Positions 8,156 to 17,586 of a stretch of 40,621 bases of DNA are shown piece after piece; within the stretch, counting starts at the first letter, position 1, and each line of letters starts with the position of its first letter. A program made the position numbers and the translations under genes. Under the pieces are notes generated by a model. The model ran no database searches. It saw nothing but the letters and a program-made list of their open reading frames with translations, and was not told the origin of the DNA. The DNA is taken from assembly GCF_002272075.1 (NCBI RefSeq), contig NZ_NPBJ01000019.1:1-40621 (forward strand), read 5' to 3'. This DNA comes from Terribacillus saccharophilus. Lineage in GTDB: Bacteria; Bacillota; Bacilli; Bacillales; Amphibacillaceae.

Positions 8156-8193
8156 AAAAACCACTCCATAATTATTTATAGGAAGTGGTTTTT
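8156..8193 (-). terminator. Terminator of the groESL operon
   Basis: AAAAACCACT (8156-8165) and AGTGGTTTTT (8184-8193) are perfect 10-bp complements. Read on the minus strand, the stem ends in a T-run. It lies about 85 bases past the groEL stop and closes the heat-shock operon before the accessory island. Confidence 0.85.
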
Positions 8194-8277
8194 GCTAACC
8201 ATATAAGTTTTTTACATAACTACTTCTCAAATAGGATGAAAAATAGCATTAAACAATCCATGTTTTATAAGACGGCC

Positions 8278-9939
<1,662 letters not shown>

Positions 9940-9961
9940 TTATATAAATCTGTTCTTCGGA

Positions 9962-10246
9962 TTATCCTACTACTGCAAGGATGTCGCTTTCGCGAAGAAT
10001 TAAGTAATCTTTTCCTTCATATTTCAATTCTGTACCAGAGTATTTAGAGAAAATGATCAAATTGCCTTCTGCAACTTCCAGTGCAACTCTTTCTCCATTA
10101 TCGGTTACACGACCGCTACCGACGGCAACAACTTTACCTTCTTGCGGTTTTTCCTTTGCAGATTCAGGAAGCACGATACCAAATGCTGTTTTTTCCTCCT
10201 GCTCTACAAGTTCAATTACAACACGATCGCCTAGTGGCTTCAACAT
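9962..10246 (-). CDS. groES: Co-chaperonin GroES (10 kDa)
   Basis: This 94-residue protein starts [12 protein letters not shown], followed by the mobile loop ([18 protein letters not shown]) that contacts GroEL and the roof and beta-barrel regions ([21 protein letters not shown]). Seven copies cap the GroEL ring. Its length is normal. A GGAGGG site precedes the ATG. It is the first gene of the groESL operon, directly downstream of the HrcA-binding CIRCE element. Confidence 0.99.
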   Translation of the reverse strand: MLKPLGDRVVIELVEQEEKTAFGIVLPESAKEKPQEGKVVAVGSGRVTDNGERVALEVAEGNLIIFSKYSGTELKYEGKDYLILRESDILAVVG

Positions 10247-10283
10247 GTGAGAAACCCTCCTTATATAATCGATAATTTGATTT

Positions 10284-10310
10284 TTAGCACTCGAGTTAGT
10301 TGAGTGCTAA
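10284..10310 (-). promoter_or_regulatory. CIRCE element (HrcA operator)
   Basis: TTAGCACTC (10284-10292), a nine-base spacer, and GAGTGCTAA (10302-10310) match the CIRCE consensus exactly. HrcA binds it and represses groESL until misfolded protein titrates GroEL. hrcA itself is not in the window. Confidence 0.98.
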
Positions 10311-10320
10311 TACAGTTATT

Positions 10321-10349
10321 ATAATAATCAAAACGAAAACGGAATGCAA
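10321..10349 (-). promoter_or_regulatory. Sigma-A promoter of groESL
   Basis: On the minus strand -35 TTGCAT (10349-10344) and -10 TATTAT (10326-10321) are spaced by 17 bases. The CIRCE element begins 10 bases after the -10, so HrcA would cover the transcription start. Confidence 0.75.
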
Positions 10350-10513
10350 GCATGACACTCTGATAGTTGTTCGACGAATTCCTTGTTTCTCCTGCCAAGC
10401 CTTGGACGAATTAACAGGGTAATTACAATGCGCACCGCTACATACTTCCTTGCTTCTTATGTTAAAATACGTAAGATGCCAACTACATAAGTAAGGCGGA
10501 AGGAGTCGTTATA

Positions 10514-11242
10514 TTGCCAGCACGTTATTGGTTCGTCATATTGACATATATTGTGATGCAGCTTTCCGCATTCCTGCTTGTTCCTTTCGTTCCTTTGATG
10601 GATGATCGAGGGCTGGATTTAGCAACCGTCTCGTATTGGTGGAGTCTGATCACCTTCCTGCTCGCTGTCGTTATCGTCTGCTTTATGCTACGCAAGGACA
10701 TGCGGACACCAGCTGTGCGAAACGCTACTGGTCCCGGAATGACGATTGTCTGGATCATTATCGGTTTCTTTGGCGCTTATGCCGGACAAGTGATTGCAGG
10801 CTTAATCGAGACGTATGCTTTTGGAATCACACAAGGCTCAGAAAATACGTCTAACATTCTGGACGCAGTTCGGGAAGTTCCAGCGTTTGTACTAATTGTC
10901 GTTGTATTCGCCCCAGTATTGGAAGAAATCATTTTCCGTAAAATACTATTCGGTGAAATCTACAAGCGAACAAACTTCTTCGTAGCAGTACTTATCTCCG
11001 CACTCGTATTCGGTGCCGTACATGGAGACTTCTTACACCTATTGCAATACTTCGTTATGGGTGTCGTTTTTGCAGCTTTATATGTACAGACAAAGCGAAT
11101 CATCGTACCTATCATCACACACGGCTTGATGAATCTGATGGTCGTCATCATTCAGCTCTATCTCACCCCGGAAAGAATGGAAGAAATAGAAAGAATGCAG
11201 AAACAACTAGAAAATATGCAAATGATCATCTTTGGAGGATAA
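10514..11242 (+). CDS. ydiL: CPBP family intramembrane metalloprotease (YdiL-like)
   Basis: This 242-residue polytopic membrane protein carries the CPBP/Abi motifs: EExxxR in LEEIIFRKILF (Glu137, Glu138, Arg142), a histidine in FGAVHGDFLH (His170) and HGLMN (His203, Asn207). These residues bind a metal in the membrane-embedded Rce1-like active site. The start is TTG behind a GGAAGGAG site. In B. subtilis ydiL lies divergent from groES next to ydiK, and the same arrangement is present here, which supports the name. Its substrate is not known. Confidence 0.9.
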   Translation: MPARYWFVILTYIVMQLSAFLLVPFVPLMDDRGLDLATVSYWWSLITFLLAVVIVCFMLRKDMRTPAVRNATGPGMTIVWIIIGFFGAYAGQVIAGLIETYAFGITQGSENTSNILDAVREVPAFVLIVVVFAPVLEEIIFRKILFGEIYKRTNFFVAVLISALVFGAVHGDFLHLLQYFVMGVVFAALYVQTKRIIVPIITHGLMNLMVVIIQLYLTPERMEEIERMQKQLENMQMIIFGG

Positions 11243-11248
11243 GAAATT

Positions 11249-11455
11249 ATGATACGATCGCCATTGCCCGCCGCGATACTCTACCTTGTAATAGGTGTCT
11301 TCTTCGTCTATTGGGCCATACATGACGTACAGGCAGCAAAAGACTGGACGATTTTCAGCATCTTACTTGCAGTATTCGCTGCATTTGATTTTTACACATC
11401 GTTCCGATATTTCAGCCTGTATTTCAAAATCAAGAAAATGAATAACAAGAAATAA
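11249..11455 (+). CDS. ydiK: Small membrane protein YdiK (DUF4305)
   Basis: A 68-residue protein with two predicted membrane helices (AAILYLVIGVFFVYWAI and WTIFSILLAVFAAFDFYTS) and a basic C-terminus. Length and composition fit the YdiK family, and it follows ydiL by only 6 bases as a co-transcribed partner. Function is unknown. GGAGG is present before the ATG, inside the end of ydiL. Confidence 0.85.
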   Translation: MIRSPLPAAILYLVIGVFFVYWAIHDVQAAKDWTIFSILLAVFAAFDFYTSFRYFSLYFKIKKMNNKK

Positions 11456-11457
11456 GG

Positions 11458-11485
11458 AAAACCAGCCATTGAGGCTGGTTTTTTC
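11458..11485 (+). terminator. Terminator of ydiL-ydiK
   Basis: ACCAGCC (11461-11467) and GGCTGGT (11473-11479) form a short-loop hairpin followed by a run of T. Confidence 0.85.
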
Positions 11486-11540
11486 GTTCCCTCATTCCTG
11501 TTTCTTATGTAAGCTTGCCACTCTACAGATTCAGGATATG

Positions 11541-12050
11541 CTATATCTTTCGATAATATCTCAAGGCAGGATAACTTTCTCCTTCTATATCATGGTAACC
11601 AGGTCGCTCGTGCTGGACAACGAATCCTCTCGCTTCATAAAAAGGTATACCCTTCTGATTTCCCTTTGCTACAGATACCCACTGTTCAGTGGCGTTAAAC
11701 TGTTCCTTTTGCTGTTTGGTGAGGGCATCTAACAATTTCGTTCCTATTCCCTCATTGCGTCGTTCAGGATCAAGATACAACACGAACACCTCTCCAATAC
11801 CTTCACCGATTATTCCACCACCGATAGCTCCCAGCACTTCTCCATCTTCGAGTGCAACGAAGTATCCGCCCCAATCTCTGCTCATCTCAGATACTTCTTT
11901 TAGAATTCTGTCGTGATTATAAAACTCTTCGATAATGCCTTGAATGTATTTATCCGAACGCTTTTCACTGTGCGTGGCCCTAAATCCATCGCTGCATACT
12001 TTGGATATACCTGCCACGTGGTCTGAATTTGCTAGTGTTATATGTATCAT
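11541..12050 (-). CDS. GNAT family N-acetyltransferase
   Basis: A 169-residue cytoplasmic acetyltransferase. Motif A is clear: GEVFVLYLDPERRNEGIGTK, with the RxxxGxG/A pyrophosphate-binding loop for acetyl-CoA, followed by the helix LLDALTKQQ. The later GNQKGIPFYEARGFVV is the typical motif B region of the fold (FYxxxGF). The N-terminal segment contacts the substrate and gives no clue to it. A GGGGAGGG site precedes the ATG. It stands alone between ydiK and the AhpD-like gene. Confidence 0.9.
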   Translation of the reverse strand: MIHITLANSDHVAGISKVCSDGFRATHSEKRSDKYIQGIIEEFYNHDRILKEVSEMSRDWGGYFVALEDGEVLGAIGGGIIGEGIGEVFVLYLDPERRNEGIGTKLLDALTKQQKEQFNATEQWVSVAKGNQKGIPFYEARGFVVQHERPGYHDIEGESYPALRYYRKI

Positions 12051-12132
12051 AATTCCCTCCCCTTTCTTACAGGTTTTAACAATTTAATTATAACAATACT
12101 CAGATAATTATTCATTGGCAATTCTCGTCTTT

Positions 12133-12549
12133 TCACAGCTCCGCTTCGAGCTTCATCATCGCCCCAAAATATTGCTGTGCAGTGGTAAAGCAGATAAAAG
12201 CACAAAGTTCACTGATCTCAGCTTCTGTGAAATATTCCTTCAATATTGCAAACGATGAATCTGGAACATCACCTTTATGATGGTTTTGAAAGACTATCGC
12301 AAATCCTACGGCCACAGACGTTTTCTCGTCCTGCAAGATCGTATCTGGTTTTCCTTTTGCTTTGCAATAAGTACATCCGTTGTTTTGAGCTAATGTACGC
12401 CTTACTTGTTCTTTCAAATTTTTGGATAGCTTACTATCATTCTCTAAAATATCGGCTAGCTCCGACCAGGCGGTCATGATTTCTAGGTTATGTCCTAATA
12501 ATTTTGTGAAGCTCGTTCTACCGAATTTCGACTTTGTAATTCTTGCCAT
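12133..12549 (-). CDS. Carboxymuconolactone decarboxylase / AhpD-like protein
   Basis: This 138-residue, all-helical protein has a central CxxC in NNGCTYCKAKGKP, the redox or active-site pair of AhpD-like members. The preceding LAQN and the following helices fit the CMD family. Such proteins reduce peroxiredoxin partners or remain uncharacterised; no peroxiredoxin is adjacent. The gene is divergent from an Lrp-type regulator starting at 12673, which may control it. A GGAGGAG site precedes the ATG. Confidence 0.85.
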   Translation of the reverse strand: MARITKSKFGRTSFTKLLGHNLEIMTAWSELADILENDSKLSKNLKEQVRRTLAQNNGCTYCKAKGKPDTILQDEKTSVAVGFAIVFQNHHKGDVPDSSFAILKEYFTEAEISELCAFICFTTAQQYFGAMMKLEAEL

Positions 12550-12672
12550 GACTTCTCCTCCTTCGCTATATTTAATATAAGCATTCGTTGATCCTATTTA
12601 CATACAGATTTTAAGGCGTTATGTGACTATAACTTATTCTTATTAACGAATTTAGTGAGGATGTTTTAAAAA

Positions 12673-13116
12673 ATGAAAATAGATGATACAGATAGAAGGA
12701 TTCTAGCAGAATTAACGGCAAATAGCCGCCTGTCCATGAGCGAACTCGGACGGCGGGTTAATTTATCATCTCCTTCTGTAAAGGAGCGTGTGCAACAGAT
12801 GGAATCCTTCGGGGTGATTAAGAGATATACACTGGAGATTGCTTATGAAAAGCTGGGTCAGCCGGTCCAATGCATCATGGAAGCGACGATGAAGAATGGA
12901 AATTATAGTGGATTTAAAGCACATATCGCGACACTGGATAATGTGGATTTCTGTTATCGAATTGCCGGCAATGCCTGCTTTATACTGAAAATGCGTTTTG
13001 AAAACTTTGCGCAGGTGGAGGAATTCATTGATTCAATCGCTTCCTATGCTGTGACTGTGACACACTTCATCTTTTCACAGGTGGAAATTAATGAAAACAT
13101 AAAAAGAGCAGACTGA
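12673..13116 (+). CDS. Lrp/AsnC family transcriptional regulator
   Basis: A 147-residue regulator. Residues 1-60 are the AsnC-type HTH (IDDTDRRILAELTANSRLSM, then SPSVKERVQQMESFGVIKRY). Residues about 65-145 form the RAM ligand-binding domain, including the FCYRIAGNACFILKM strand. Lrp proteins form octamers and respond to amino acids or related small molecules. It is divergent from the AhpD-like gene with about 120 bases between them, suggesting local regulation. The stop codon lies inside the terminator stem. Confidence 0.92.
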   Translation: MKIDDTDRRILAELTANSRLSMSELGRRVNLSSPSVKERVQQMESFGVIKRYTLEIAYEKLGQPVQCIMEATMKNGNYSGFKAHIATLDNVDFCYRIAGNACFILKMRFENFAQVEEFIDSIASYAVTVTHFIFSQVEINENIKRAD

Positions 13117-13135
13117 TTGAGTCTGCTCTTTTCCC
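13103..13135. terminator. Bidirectional terminator
   Basis: AAAGAGCAGACT (13103-13114) and AGTCTGCTCTTT (13120-13131) pair perfectly. It separates the convergent Lrp-type and FusB-type genes and has T or A runs on both sides. Confidence 0.9.
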
Positions 13136-13136
13136 A

Positions 13137-13793
13137 TTACTGAAACAGATAATCCAGGAAAGTCTCTATCTTCCTTCTATCCGTCAGCTTTTCATTACAT
13201 GCCTGACTGTCCTTGCATATATAGTTTCCTCTATTTACATAGGTCTCTTTCCCGCTCTTGACCCTTGTAACGAACAAACCCACTTCATCCAGACTGTTAC
13301 ATAATGTACAGATTCCTTGGGTACTGCTGTTATCAAAGACACCGGAGATACCTTTCAGCTTGCCTTGATATTCTACAATCAAGTGCTGCTTATGCGCCCG
13401 CGTGTCGAACCATCCGATATACGACAATCTCTTAAAATCCATACCATCAATGTCTGGCACCTGCAGCTTTTTCGCCTTCGGAAATAGCTTCTCCACAGTT
13501 TTCTTCGAGACCCGTCGAAATGGGATGACATACTGCCTCAGCTCTGATAAAAATGCCTCGGCTTCTATTTCCTCTTCTATTTCGAGCAGGCGATTAAGAA
13601 GTGTTTCTTGTACCTCATTCATTTCTGGCAGTATCTCCTCTACTTTTGAAAAAGCATGGAGCTTCACACCGTCCAGTGTATCCTTATGATTTACCGACGC
13701 ATGCGCATTGATAATATGAGATACCTGCCGTGCGATGAAGTTATATTGGTCATTCCTAATAAATGCTTCTTTTGTAGTTTTCCGTTTATCCAT
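13137..13793 (-). CDS. FusB/FusC family EF-G-binding protein
   Basis: This 218-residue protein has the two-domain FusB layout: an N-terminal helical bundle (residues 1-85) and a C-terminal domain with a four-cysteine zinc site, CTLC near 171-174 and CKDSQAC near 203-209. FusB-type proteins bind elongation factor G on the ribosome and speed its release, which in staphylococci gives fusidic acid resistance. Many Bacillaceae carry chromosomal homologues of unknown housekeeping role. All four zinc ligands are present. It is monocistronic. Whether it gives resistance here cannot be told. Confidence 0.9.
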   Translation of the reverse strand: MDKRKTTKEAFIRNDQYNFIARQVSHIINAHASVNHKDTLDGVKLHAFSKVEEILPEMNEVQETLLNRLLEIEEEIEAEAFLSELRQYVIPFRRVSKKTVEKLFPKAKKLQVPDIDGMDFKRLSYIGWFDTRAHKQHLIVEYQGKLKGISGVFDNSSTQGICTLCNSLDEVGLFVTRVKSGKETYVNRGNYICKDSQACNEKLTDRRKIETFLDYLFQ

Positions 13794-13867
13794 TTTCTGT
13801 TCGCTCCCTTATCTTTTTGAGTGCTTAGATAAGTGCAAAGCCCGGACAGAAAAGGATACAATGGCGA

Positions 13868-13966
13868 TTAGTAAACAGACCTCTCACACAAAGTATCGCC
13901 TTTCACCATAGGCTTTGCATGAGCTGTTACAAATTCTGACGCATGAGCATTCCTCTCAGTTGCCAT
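13868..13966 (-). CDS. Small gene, 32 residues, unknown
   Basis: An ATG at 13966 is preceded by a near-perfect GGAGGTG ribosome binding site eight bases upstream. The frame runs 32 codons, starting MATERNAHASEFVTAHAKP, and ends at TAA (13870-13868). The peptide is soluble, His- and Ala-rich, with one cysteine near the C-terminus. I recognise no family. The ribosome binding site is as good as those of the large genes nearby, which is the main reason to call it. No clear terminator follows. Confidence 0.5.
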   Translation of the reverse strand: MATERNAHASEFVTAHAKPMVKGDTLCERSVY

Positions 13967-14042
13967 CAGGTATCACCTCCACTTCCAGAATATACAAATG
14001 AGGGTATTGTTGCAACATGAAAAGGAATAAAGCAGTCGATTG

Positions 14043-14984
14043 CTAGTTTATGTTGTCCATGTGGATCATAAGCGACTGTAGCTTATTTCGGATTGCAACT
14101 CGGAGTTCAGAAGGTTGGATAGAAATAATAGACTTACCAAATCGCATAAAATAGTCAGCAATGAACGCTTCTTCATTCCTATTGTAATAGCCGGATATCG
14201 TATAAGTATCATCTGTCTGCTCTAGCTTCATGGACGGATAACTTTCTTTGTCATAAAGGTCCTTTCCGCGTTCTGTAACTTCTACGGTGAACATAGTCGC
14301 CCCTGGCTGATGATGATACGTCTTCAAAAGTGAAAACAGATACTGTAATTCCAAAGGCTGTTTCTCTTCTGACTTTTTCATTTGCACTATCTTGTCACAG
14401 CGAACAGTCTGAATACGGTTTGAACCCATATTATAGACTTTTGCGTACCACTGTCCGAATTTCGCTTGCAGCGTAACAAACTGAACTGTCTTATATCTGA
14501 TTTCTTCTTTTCGATAGGCAATCGTATAGACCTTCTCCTCCATAATTCCTTTCAGGATTTCCTTAAGATAAGGTGCCTCATTACTATGACTAGGTGTATC
14601 CAGCCTTACCGAATCCTTCATTTTTTTGATTCTATCTTTGATACTGCTTGGTAAGACACTTTTAAAGGTTTCTTCTAAACTGTTTATTTCCTGCTCAAAT
14701 GGTGTTTCCTTATATCCAGATAACGTCAGCATCGCAAAGTAAATGGCGTACAGCTCATCTGCTGTAAAAGTGATTGGAGAGAAAATTCGATTATCTAAGA
14801 CAACGTACTTTCCGTTTCTGCCATGTTCCGCATAAATCGGCATACCTAGCATTTCAAGTGCCTGGACATCCCGAATAGCCGTGCTTCTGGATATCCTATA
14901 CTCTTCCATCAAATCTTTTAAGTTAAATTGTTTCTTTTCATTTATGTATTGCAGCATGTCCTGCAATCTTTCTGATTTGCGCAT
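14043..14984 (-). CDS. WYL-domain transcriptional regulator (YafY/YobV type)
   Basis: A 313-residue regulator. Residues 1-60 form a DeoR-type HTH (ERLQDMLQYINEKKQFNL, then SRSTAIRDVQALEMLGMPIY). Residues about 145-225 form the WYL-like ligand-sensing domain (AYRKEEIRYKTVQFVTLQ, then QWYAKVYNMGSNRIQTVRCDKI), with a C-terminal WCX extension. Such proteins sense small molecules or nucleotides. It is divergent from the VOC gene at 15069, with 84 bases between the starts, and probably controls it. Confidence 0.9.
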   Translation of the reverse strand: MRKSERLQDMLQYINEKKQFNLKDLMEEYRISRSTAIRDVQALEMLGMPIYAEHGRNGKYVVLDNRIFSPITFTADELYAIYFAMLTLSGYKETPFEQEINSLEETFKSVLPSSIKDRIKKMKDSVRLDTPSHSNEAPYLKEILKGIMEEKVYTIAYRKEEIRYKTVQFVTLQAKFGQWYAKVYNMGSNRIQTVRCDKIVQMKKSEEKQPLELQYLFSLLKTYHHQPGATMFTVEVTERGKDLYDKESYPSMKLEQTDDTYTISGYYNRNEEAFIADYFMRFGKSIISIQPSELRVAIRNKLQSLMIHMDNIN

Positions 14985-15068
14985 GATAAAAGCTCCTTAA
15001 TAGGTGTCATGAATTGATACTTTTTTACTGTAAGCTAAAACTGTTAACAGGAAAAGGAGGTCTTTTAC

Positions 15069-15512
15069 ATGACATTGGAGATTGCTGTTTTTCTATCCAT
15101 GAATGGAAAAGCGAAGGAAGCGATCGAATTCTACAAGCATAACTTGCAGGCAAAGGAGCTTTTACTTGTGACCTATGCAGACATGGTAAAGCGTGATCCA
15201 TCCATGGAGCTTACAGAAGAAAACAAGGATCATATCTCACACTCTGTGCTGTCAATCGGCAAAACGAAACTAATGATCGCAGAAGAAATAATGAAGCCTG
15301 ACGAGAAATATCAAACAGGCAATAACTTCTCTCTTTGTATCCAAAGTGCAGACTTAACAGAGATAAACCATTTCTATCAAAACGTAACGAGCGATACCCG
15401 CGTAAAAGTTATTCGCCCACTATCGGCAAATATGTTCAGTAAGGCGTATGCTGTTGTTCGAGATCCCTTTGGGGTTGATCTACAGTTGATGTATGATCCA
15501 AGGTTAAGATAG
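15069..15512 (+). CDS. VOC family protein (PhnB/YjdN-like)
   Basis: This 147-residue protein matches the PhnB-like branch of the vicinal oxygen chelate fold: FLSMNGKAKEAIEFYKHNL at the start, the middle SIGKTKLMIAEE strand, and the terminal YAVVRDPFGVDLQLMYD. Members bind metals or sequester small toxic molecules; specificity is unknown. An AAGGAGG site precedes the ATG. Its promoter region is shared with the divergent WYL regulator, which points to a small-molecule detoxification unit (inference). Confidence 0.9.
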   Translation: MTLEIAVFLSMNGKAKEAIEFYKHNLQAKELLLVTYADMVKRDPSMELTEENKDHISHSVLSIGKTKLMIAEEIMKPDEKYQTGNNFSLCIQSADLTEINHFYQNVTSDTRVKVIRPLSANMFSKAYAVVRDPFGVDLQLMYDPRLR

Positions 15513-15520
15513 TTAACGAA

Positions 15521-15558
15521 AGAAAAGGAACCAGCATTAATGCTCGGTTCCTTTTCTC
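15521..15558. terminator. Bidirectional terminator
   Basis: AGAAAAGGAACC (15521-15532) pairs with GGTTCCTTTTCT around a palindromic AGCATTAATGCT core with one bulged C. It separates the VOC gene from the convergent small gene ending at 15565. Confidence 0.85.
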
Positions 15559-15564
15559 CGCTAA

Positions 15565-15852
15565 TTACTTTGCTGAAACAATGATCTTTCGCTGCAATAC
15601 TTTTGTGACAATATGCTGATAAGCTTTTCTTTGCGGATTCTTCGCCAGCTTCTTATTATTCAGTCGTCCAATAACTTTTCGTACATCCTTATCAAAGATG
15701 AGCAGATCCCGATACGGCTGTTGATTCAAATACTTCTGGAACCAATCTGTTTTTCTTAATTGCTCGATATTATGCTGCGTATCATCCTCCGAAAAAGAGC
15801 CCGAAATGGAAGACAGCATCAGAATGCTGAATACATCCAAAAGTATAATCAT
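15565..15852 (-). CDS. Hypothetical 95-residue protein, possible N-terminal membrane anchor
   Basis: I recognise no family. Residues 1-20 (MIILLDVFSILMLSSISGSF) are hydrophobic and could be a signal peptide or anchor, although a positively charged n-region is missing. The rest is charged and basic (KKLAKNPQRKAYQHIVTKVL). A ribosome binding site (GAAAGGA) precedes the ATG. It is monocistronic between a VOC gene and doxX. Confidence 0.6.
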   Translation of the reverse strand: MIILLDVFSILMLSSISGSFSEDDTQHNIEQLRKTDWFQKYLNQQPYRDLLIFDKDVRKVIGRLNNKKLAKNPQRKAYQHIVTKVLQRKIIVSAK

Positions 15853-15947
15853 GTTTTCAATCCTTTCTATTCATTTTTGAAATTGTAAGTGATATTATCT
15901 GTACGAATTAACAAAAAATGGGTTTCATTTTACATTTAAAAAACCAA

Positions 15948-15977
15948 AAAACCTACCGCTGATGCACGGTAGGTTCC
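15948..15977 (-). terminator. Terminator of doxX
   Basis: AACCTACCG (15950-15958) and CGGTAGGTT (15967-15975) pair; read on the minus strand the hairpin is followed by TTTTTGG and further T. Confidence 0.8.
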
Positions 15978-15985
15978 ATAATTAT

Positions 15986-16501
15986 TTAAGAAGCAATCGG
16001 CTTCGTTGGTGTTTTAGTTGTATGTTTGGGATAGTGATTTCTGAGATATGGCATTACCCAGCGATCCAGCCCATATCGTCCGGCATTAGCTCCTGCGACT
16101 AGTATGAAGACAGTCAGCAAGACCATTTGTGCATTAGTGCTGACGGTGCCGCTGAACAGAAAGGCGAAGTTCATTGTTATTCCCATAAGAGCAGCGAAGT
16201 TAGTAAAGACTCCGAGAATAAGTGCGATTCCGACAAGTATCTCTCCCCACATAACGAGGAAGCTGAACAATCCCGCGTTCGGCAATGCGACCTGTTCCAG
16301 GAAGACAGCCCACCAGCCTTGCACCGCTGGATGATCTCCGCCAGCTTGTGCGACTGCGCCTTGCAGGAAGCCACTTGCATCAAAACCACCGCCTGTTAGT
16401 TTGCCAATTCCGCCTGTTAACCAGCTATAGCCAAGATAAATTCGGATAACTGCCCAAAGTCCCGCTGCTGCTTTACTGTTTCGAATCCACTGTATGATCA
16501 T
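15986..16501 (-). CDS. DoxX family membrane protein (copy 1)
   Basis: A 171-residue protein with four predicted transmembrane helices. The DoxX pattern is seen in IRIYLGYSWLTGGIGKLTGG, then FLVMWGEILVGIALILG, and a C-terminal NAGRYGLDRWVMPYLRN. DoxX-like proteins occur in quinone, thiosulfate and redox-stress contexts, but most have no known function. A close paralogue lies at 26021-26524 with the same start and C-terminal motif. Overlapping dyads near 16615-16641 lie at its presumed -35 region and resemble Rex and CcpA sites. Confidence 0.88.
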   Translation of the reverse strand: MIIQWIRNSKAAAGLWAVIRIYLGYSWLTGGIGKLTGGGFDASGFLQGAVAQAGGDHPAVQGWWAVFLEQVALPNAGLFSFLVMWGEILVGIALILGVFTNFAALMGITMNFAFLFSGTVSTNAQMVLLTVFILVAGANAGRYGLDRWVMPYLRNHYPKHTTKTPTKPIAS

Positions 16502-16590
16502 TTTCTTCTACACTCCATTCATGAAAATAGTTTGTTAAACATTTCACATAATAGATTGAGATGGATTAGCGCTGTTCCTTCTACACTTGT

Positions 16591-16641
16591 AGTATAAGCG
16601 AAAAAATCATATTGCGCTCACATTTGTGAGCGTTTTCACAA
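16591..16641 (-). promoter_or_regulatory. doxX promoter region with overlapping Rex-like and cre-like dyads
   Basis: A -10-like TATACT lies at 16596-16591 (minus). Upstream are CGCTCACATTTGTGAGCG (16615-16632), a perfect dyad, and the overlapping TTGTGAGCGTTTTCACAA (16624-16641). The second matches the Rex consensus TTGTGAA-N4-TTCACAA at all but one defined base, and also fits the CcpA cre pattern WTGNNARCGNWWWCAW at 15 of 16. Which factor binds is open. A further half-site TTGTGAA lies near 16665. Confidence 0.5.
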
Positions 16642-16744
16642 ATTTGCAATATTCCTTTTACAGTTTTGTGAACATGGGCGTAATGCTGTTTCAAATAGTT
16701 TCTTTCATCCGATGGCTTCTGCATCTTTTTTCAAAAGACATACC

Positions 16745-16775
16745 TTGACTTAGAGTTGACTCAAAGGTGTAGCTT
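16745..16775 (+). promoter_or_regulatory. MerR-type promoter with 19-bp spacer and operator
   Basis: -35 TTGACT (16745-16750) and -10 TAGCTT (16770-16775) are 19 bases apart, the over-long spacing that MerR-family activators correct by twisting DNA. Between them, CTTAGAGT-TG-ACTCAAAG (16749-16766) is a near-perfect dyad. The third gene downstream encodes a MerR regulator, so autoregulation is likely. Confidence 0.8.
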
Positions 16776-16817
16776 AAAGAAAGAAACAATAAAAAATTAC
16801 CGAGAGGAGAAATGGAA

Positions 16818-17153
16818 ATGGCAGAAAAACAGACGGCAGGACGGGATTTATTAGGAGAGTTCGCTCCGAAATTCGCAGAGCTGAATGATGACGTTCTTTT
16901 TGGAGAGGTCTGGTCGAGGGAACAGGAATTATCACCGCGTGATCGCAGTTTGATTACTGTTTCTGCCCTGCTTGCGGGCGGGAATATGGAACAGCTTACT
17001 CCTCATCTCCAGAAAGCAAAAGCGAATGGCTTAACAAAAGATGAAATTTCTGAAGTTATTACCCACCTTGCCTTTTATGCCGGTTGGCCGAAAGCTTGGT
17101 CCGCATTTAACATTGCTAAAAAAATTTTTGATGAAGAACAGAAAGAAGGATAA
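16818..17153 (+). CDS. Carboxymuconolactone decarboxylase family protein
   Basis: A 111-residue CMD protein with the helical core SPRDRSLITVSALLAGGN and ITHLAFYAGWPKAWSAFNIA. The CxxC of AhpD types is absent, so it belongs to the decarboxylase-like branch that often pairs with cupins. The frame also has an ATG at 16812, but AGGAG ends only 2 bases before it and 8 bases before 16818, so I use the latter. It is the first gene of a CMD-cupin-MerR operon. Confidence 0.9.
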   Translation: MAEKQTAGRDLLGEFAPKFAELNDDVLFGEVWSREQELSPRDRSLITVSALLAGGNMEQLTPHLQKAKANGLTKDEISEVITHLAFYAGWPKAWSAFNIAKKIFDEEQKEG

Positions 17154-17158
17154 ACATA

Positions 17159-17554
17159 ATGACTAAAGAAAACCTAAGCAACAGTACTATTTTCGAATTA
17201 GGAGATAAAGTTGAAACTAACTTCATTGGCGATGCATATTTGAACATGATATATATGGATAAAACCCCAATTGATGCACCAATCGGTAATGTCACCTTCG
17301 CACCAGGAGCGCGTAATAATTGGCACGCACACAATATCGGTCAAATCCTGCTCGTTACAGGTGGAGAAGGCTGGTACCAAGAAGAAGGCAAAGCTCCACA
17401 GCTGCTTAAAAAAGGTGATGTGGTAAACATACCGGCAAACGTGAAGCATTGGCATGGTGCGACGAAGGATAGCTGGTTTGTTCACTTAGCTATTTCACCA
17501 GGTCAGACAGAGTGGCTGGAGCCTGTTGAAGATGAGTGGTATAGCAAGCTGTAA
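17159..17554 (+). CDS. Cupin-domain protein
   Basis: This 131-residue protein is a single-domain cupin. Cupin motif 1 is PGARNNWHAHNIGQILLVTG (two His and a downstream Gln in place of Glu), and motif 2 is GDVVNIPANVKHWHGA with another His. These residues bind a metal. It starts 5 bases after the CMD gene, so the two are translated together. CMD-cupin pairs are common next to MerR regulators of the AdhR/YraB kind and are thought to act on reactive carbonyl compounds (inference). Confidence 0.9.
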   Translation: MTKENLSNSTIFELGDKVETNFIGDAYLNMIYMDKTPIDAPIGNVTFAPGARNNWHAHNIGQILLVTGGEGWYQEEGKAPQLLKKGDVVNIPANVKHWHGATKDSWFVHLAISPGQTEWLEPVEDEWYSKL

Positions 17555-17586
17555 GTGCATCAAACGGCAAACAAGGAGAATATCTG

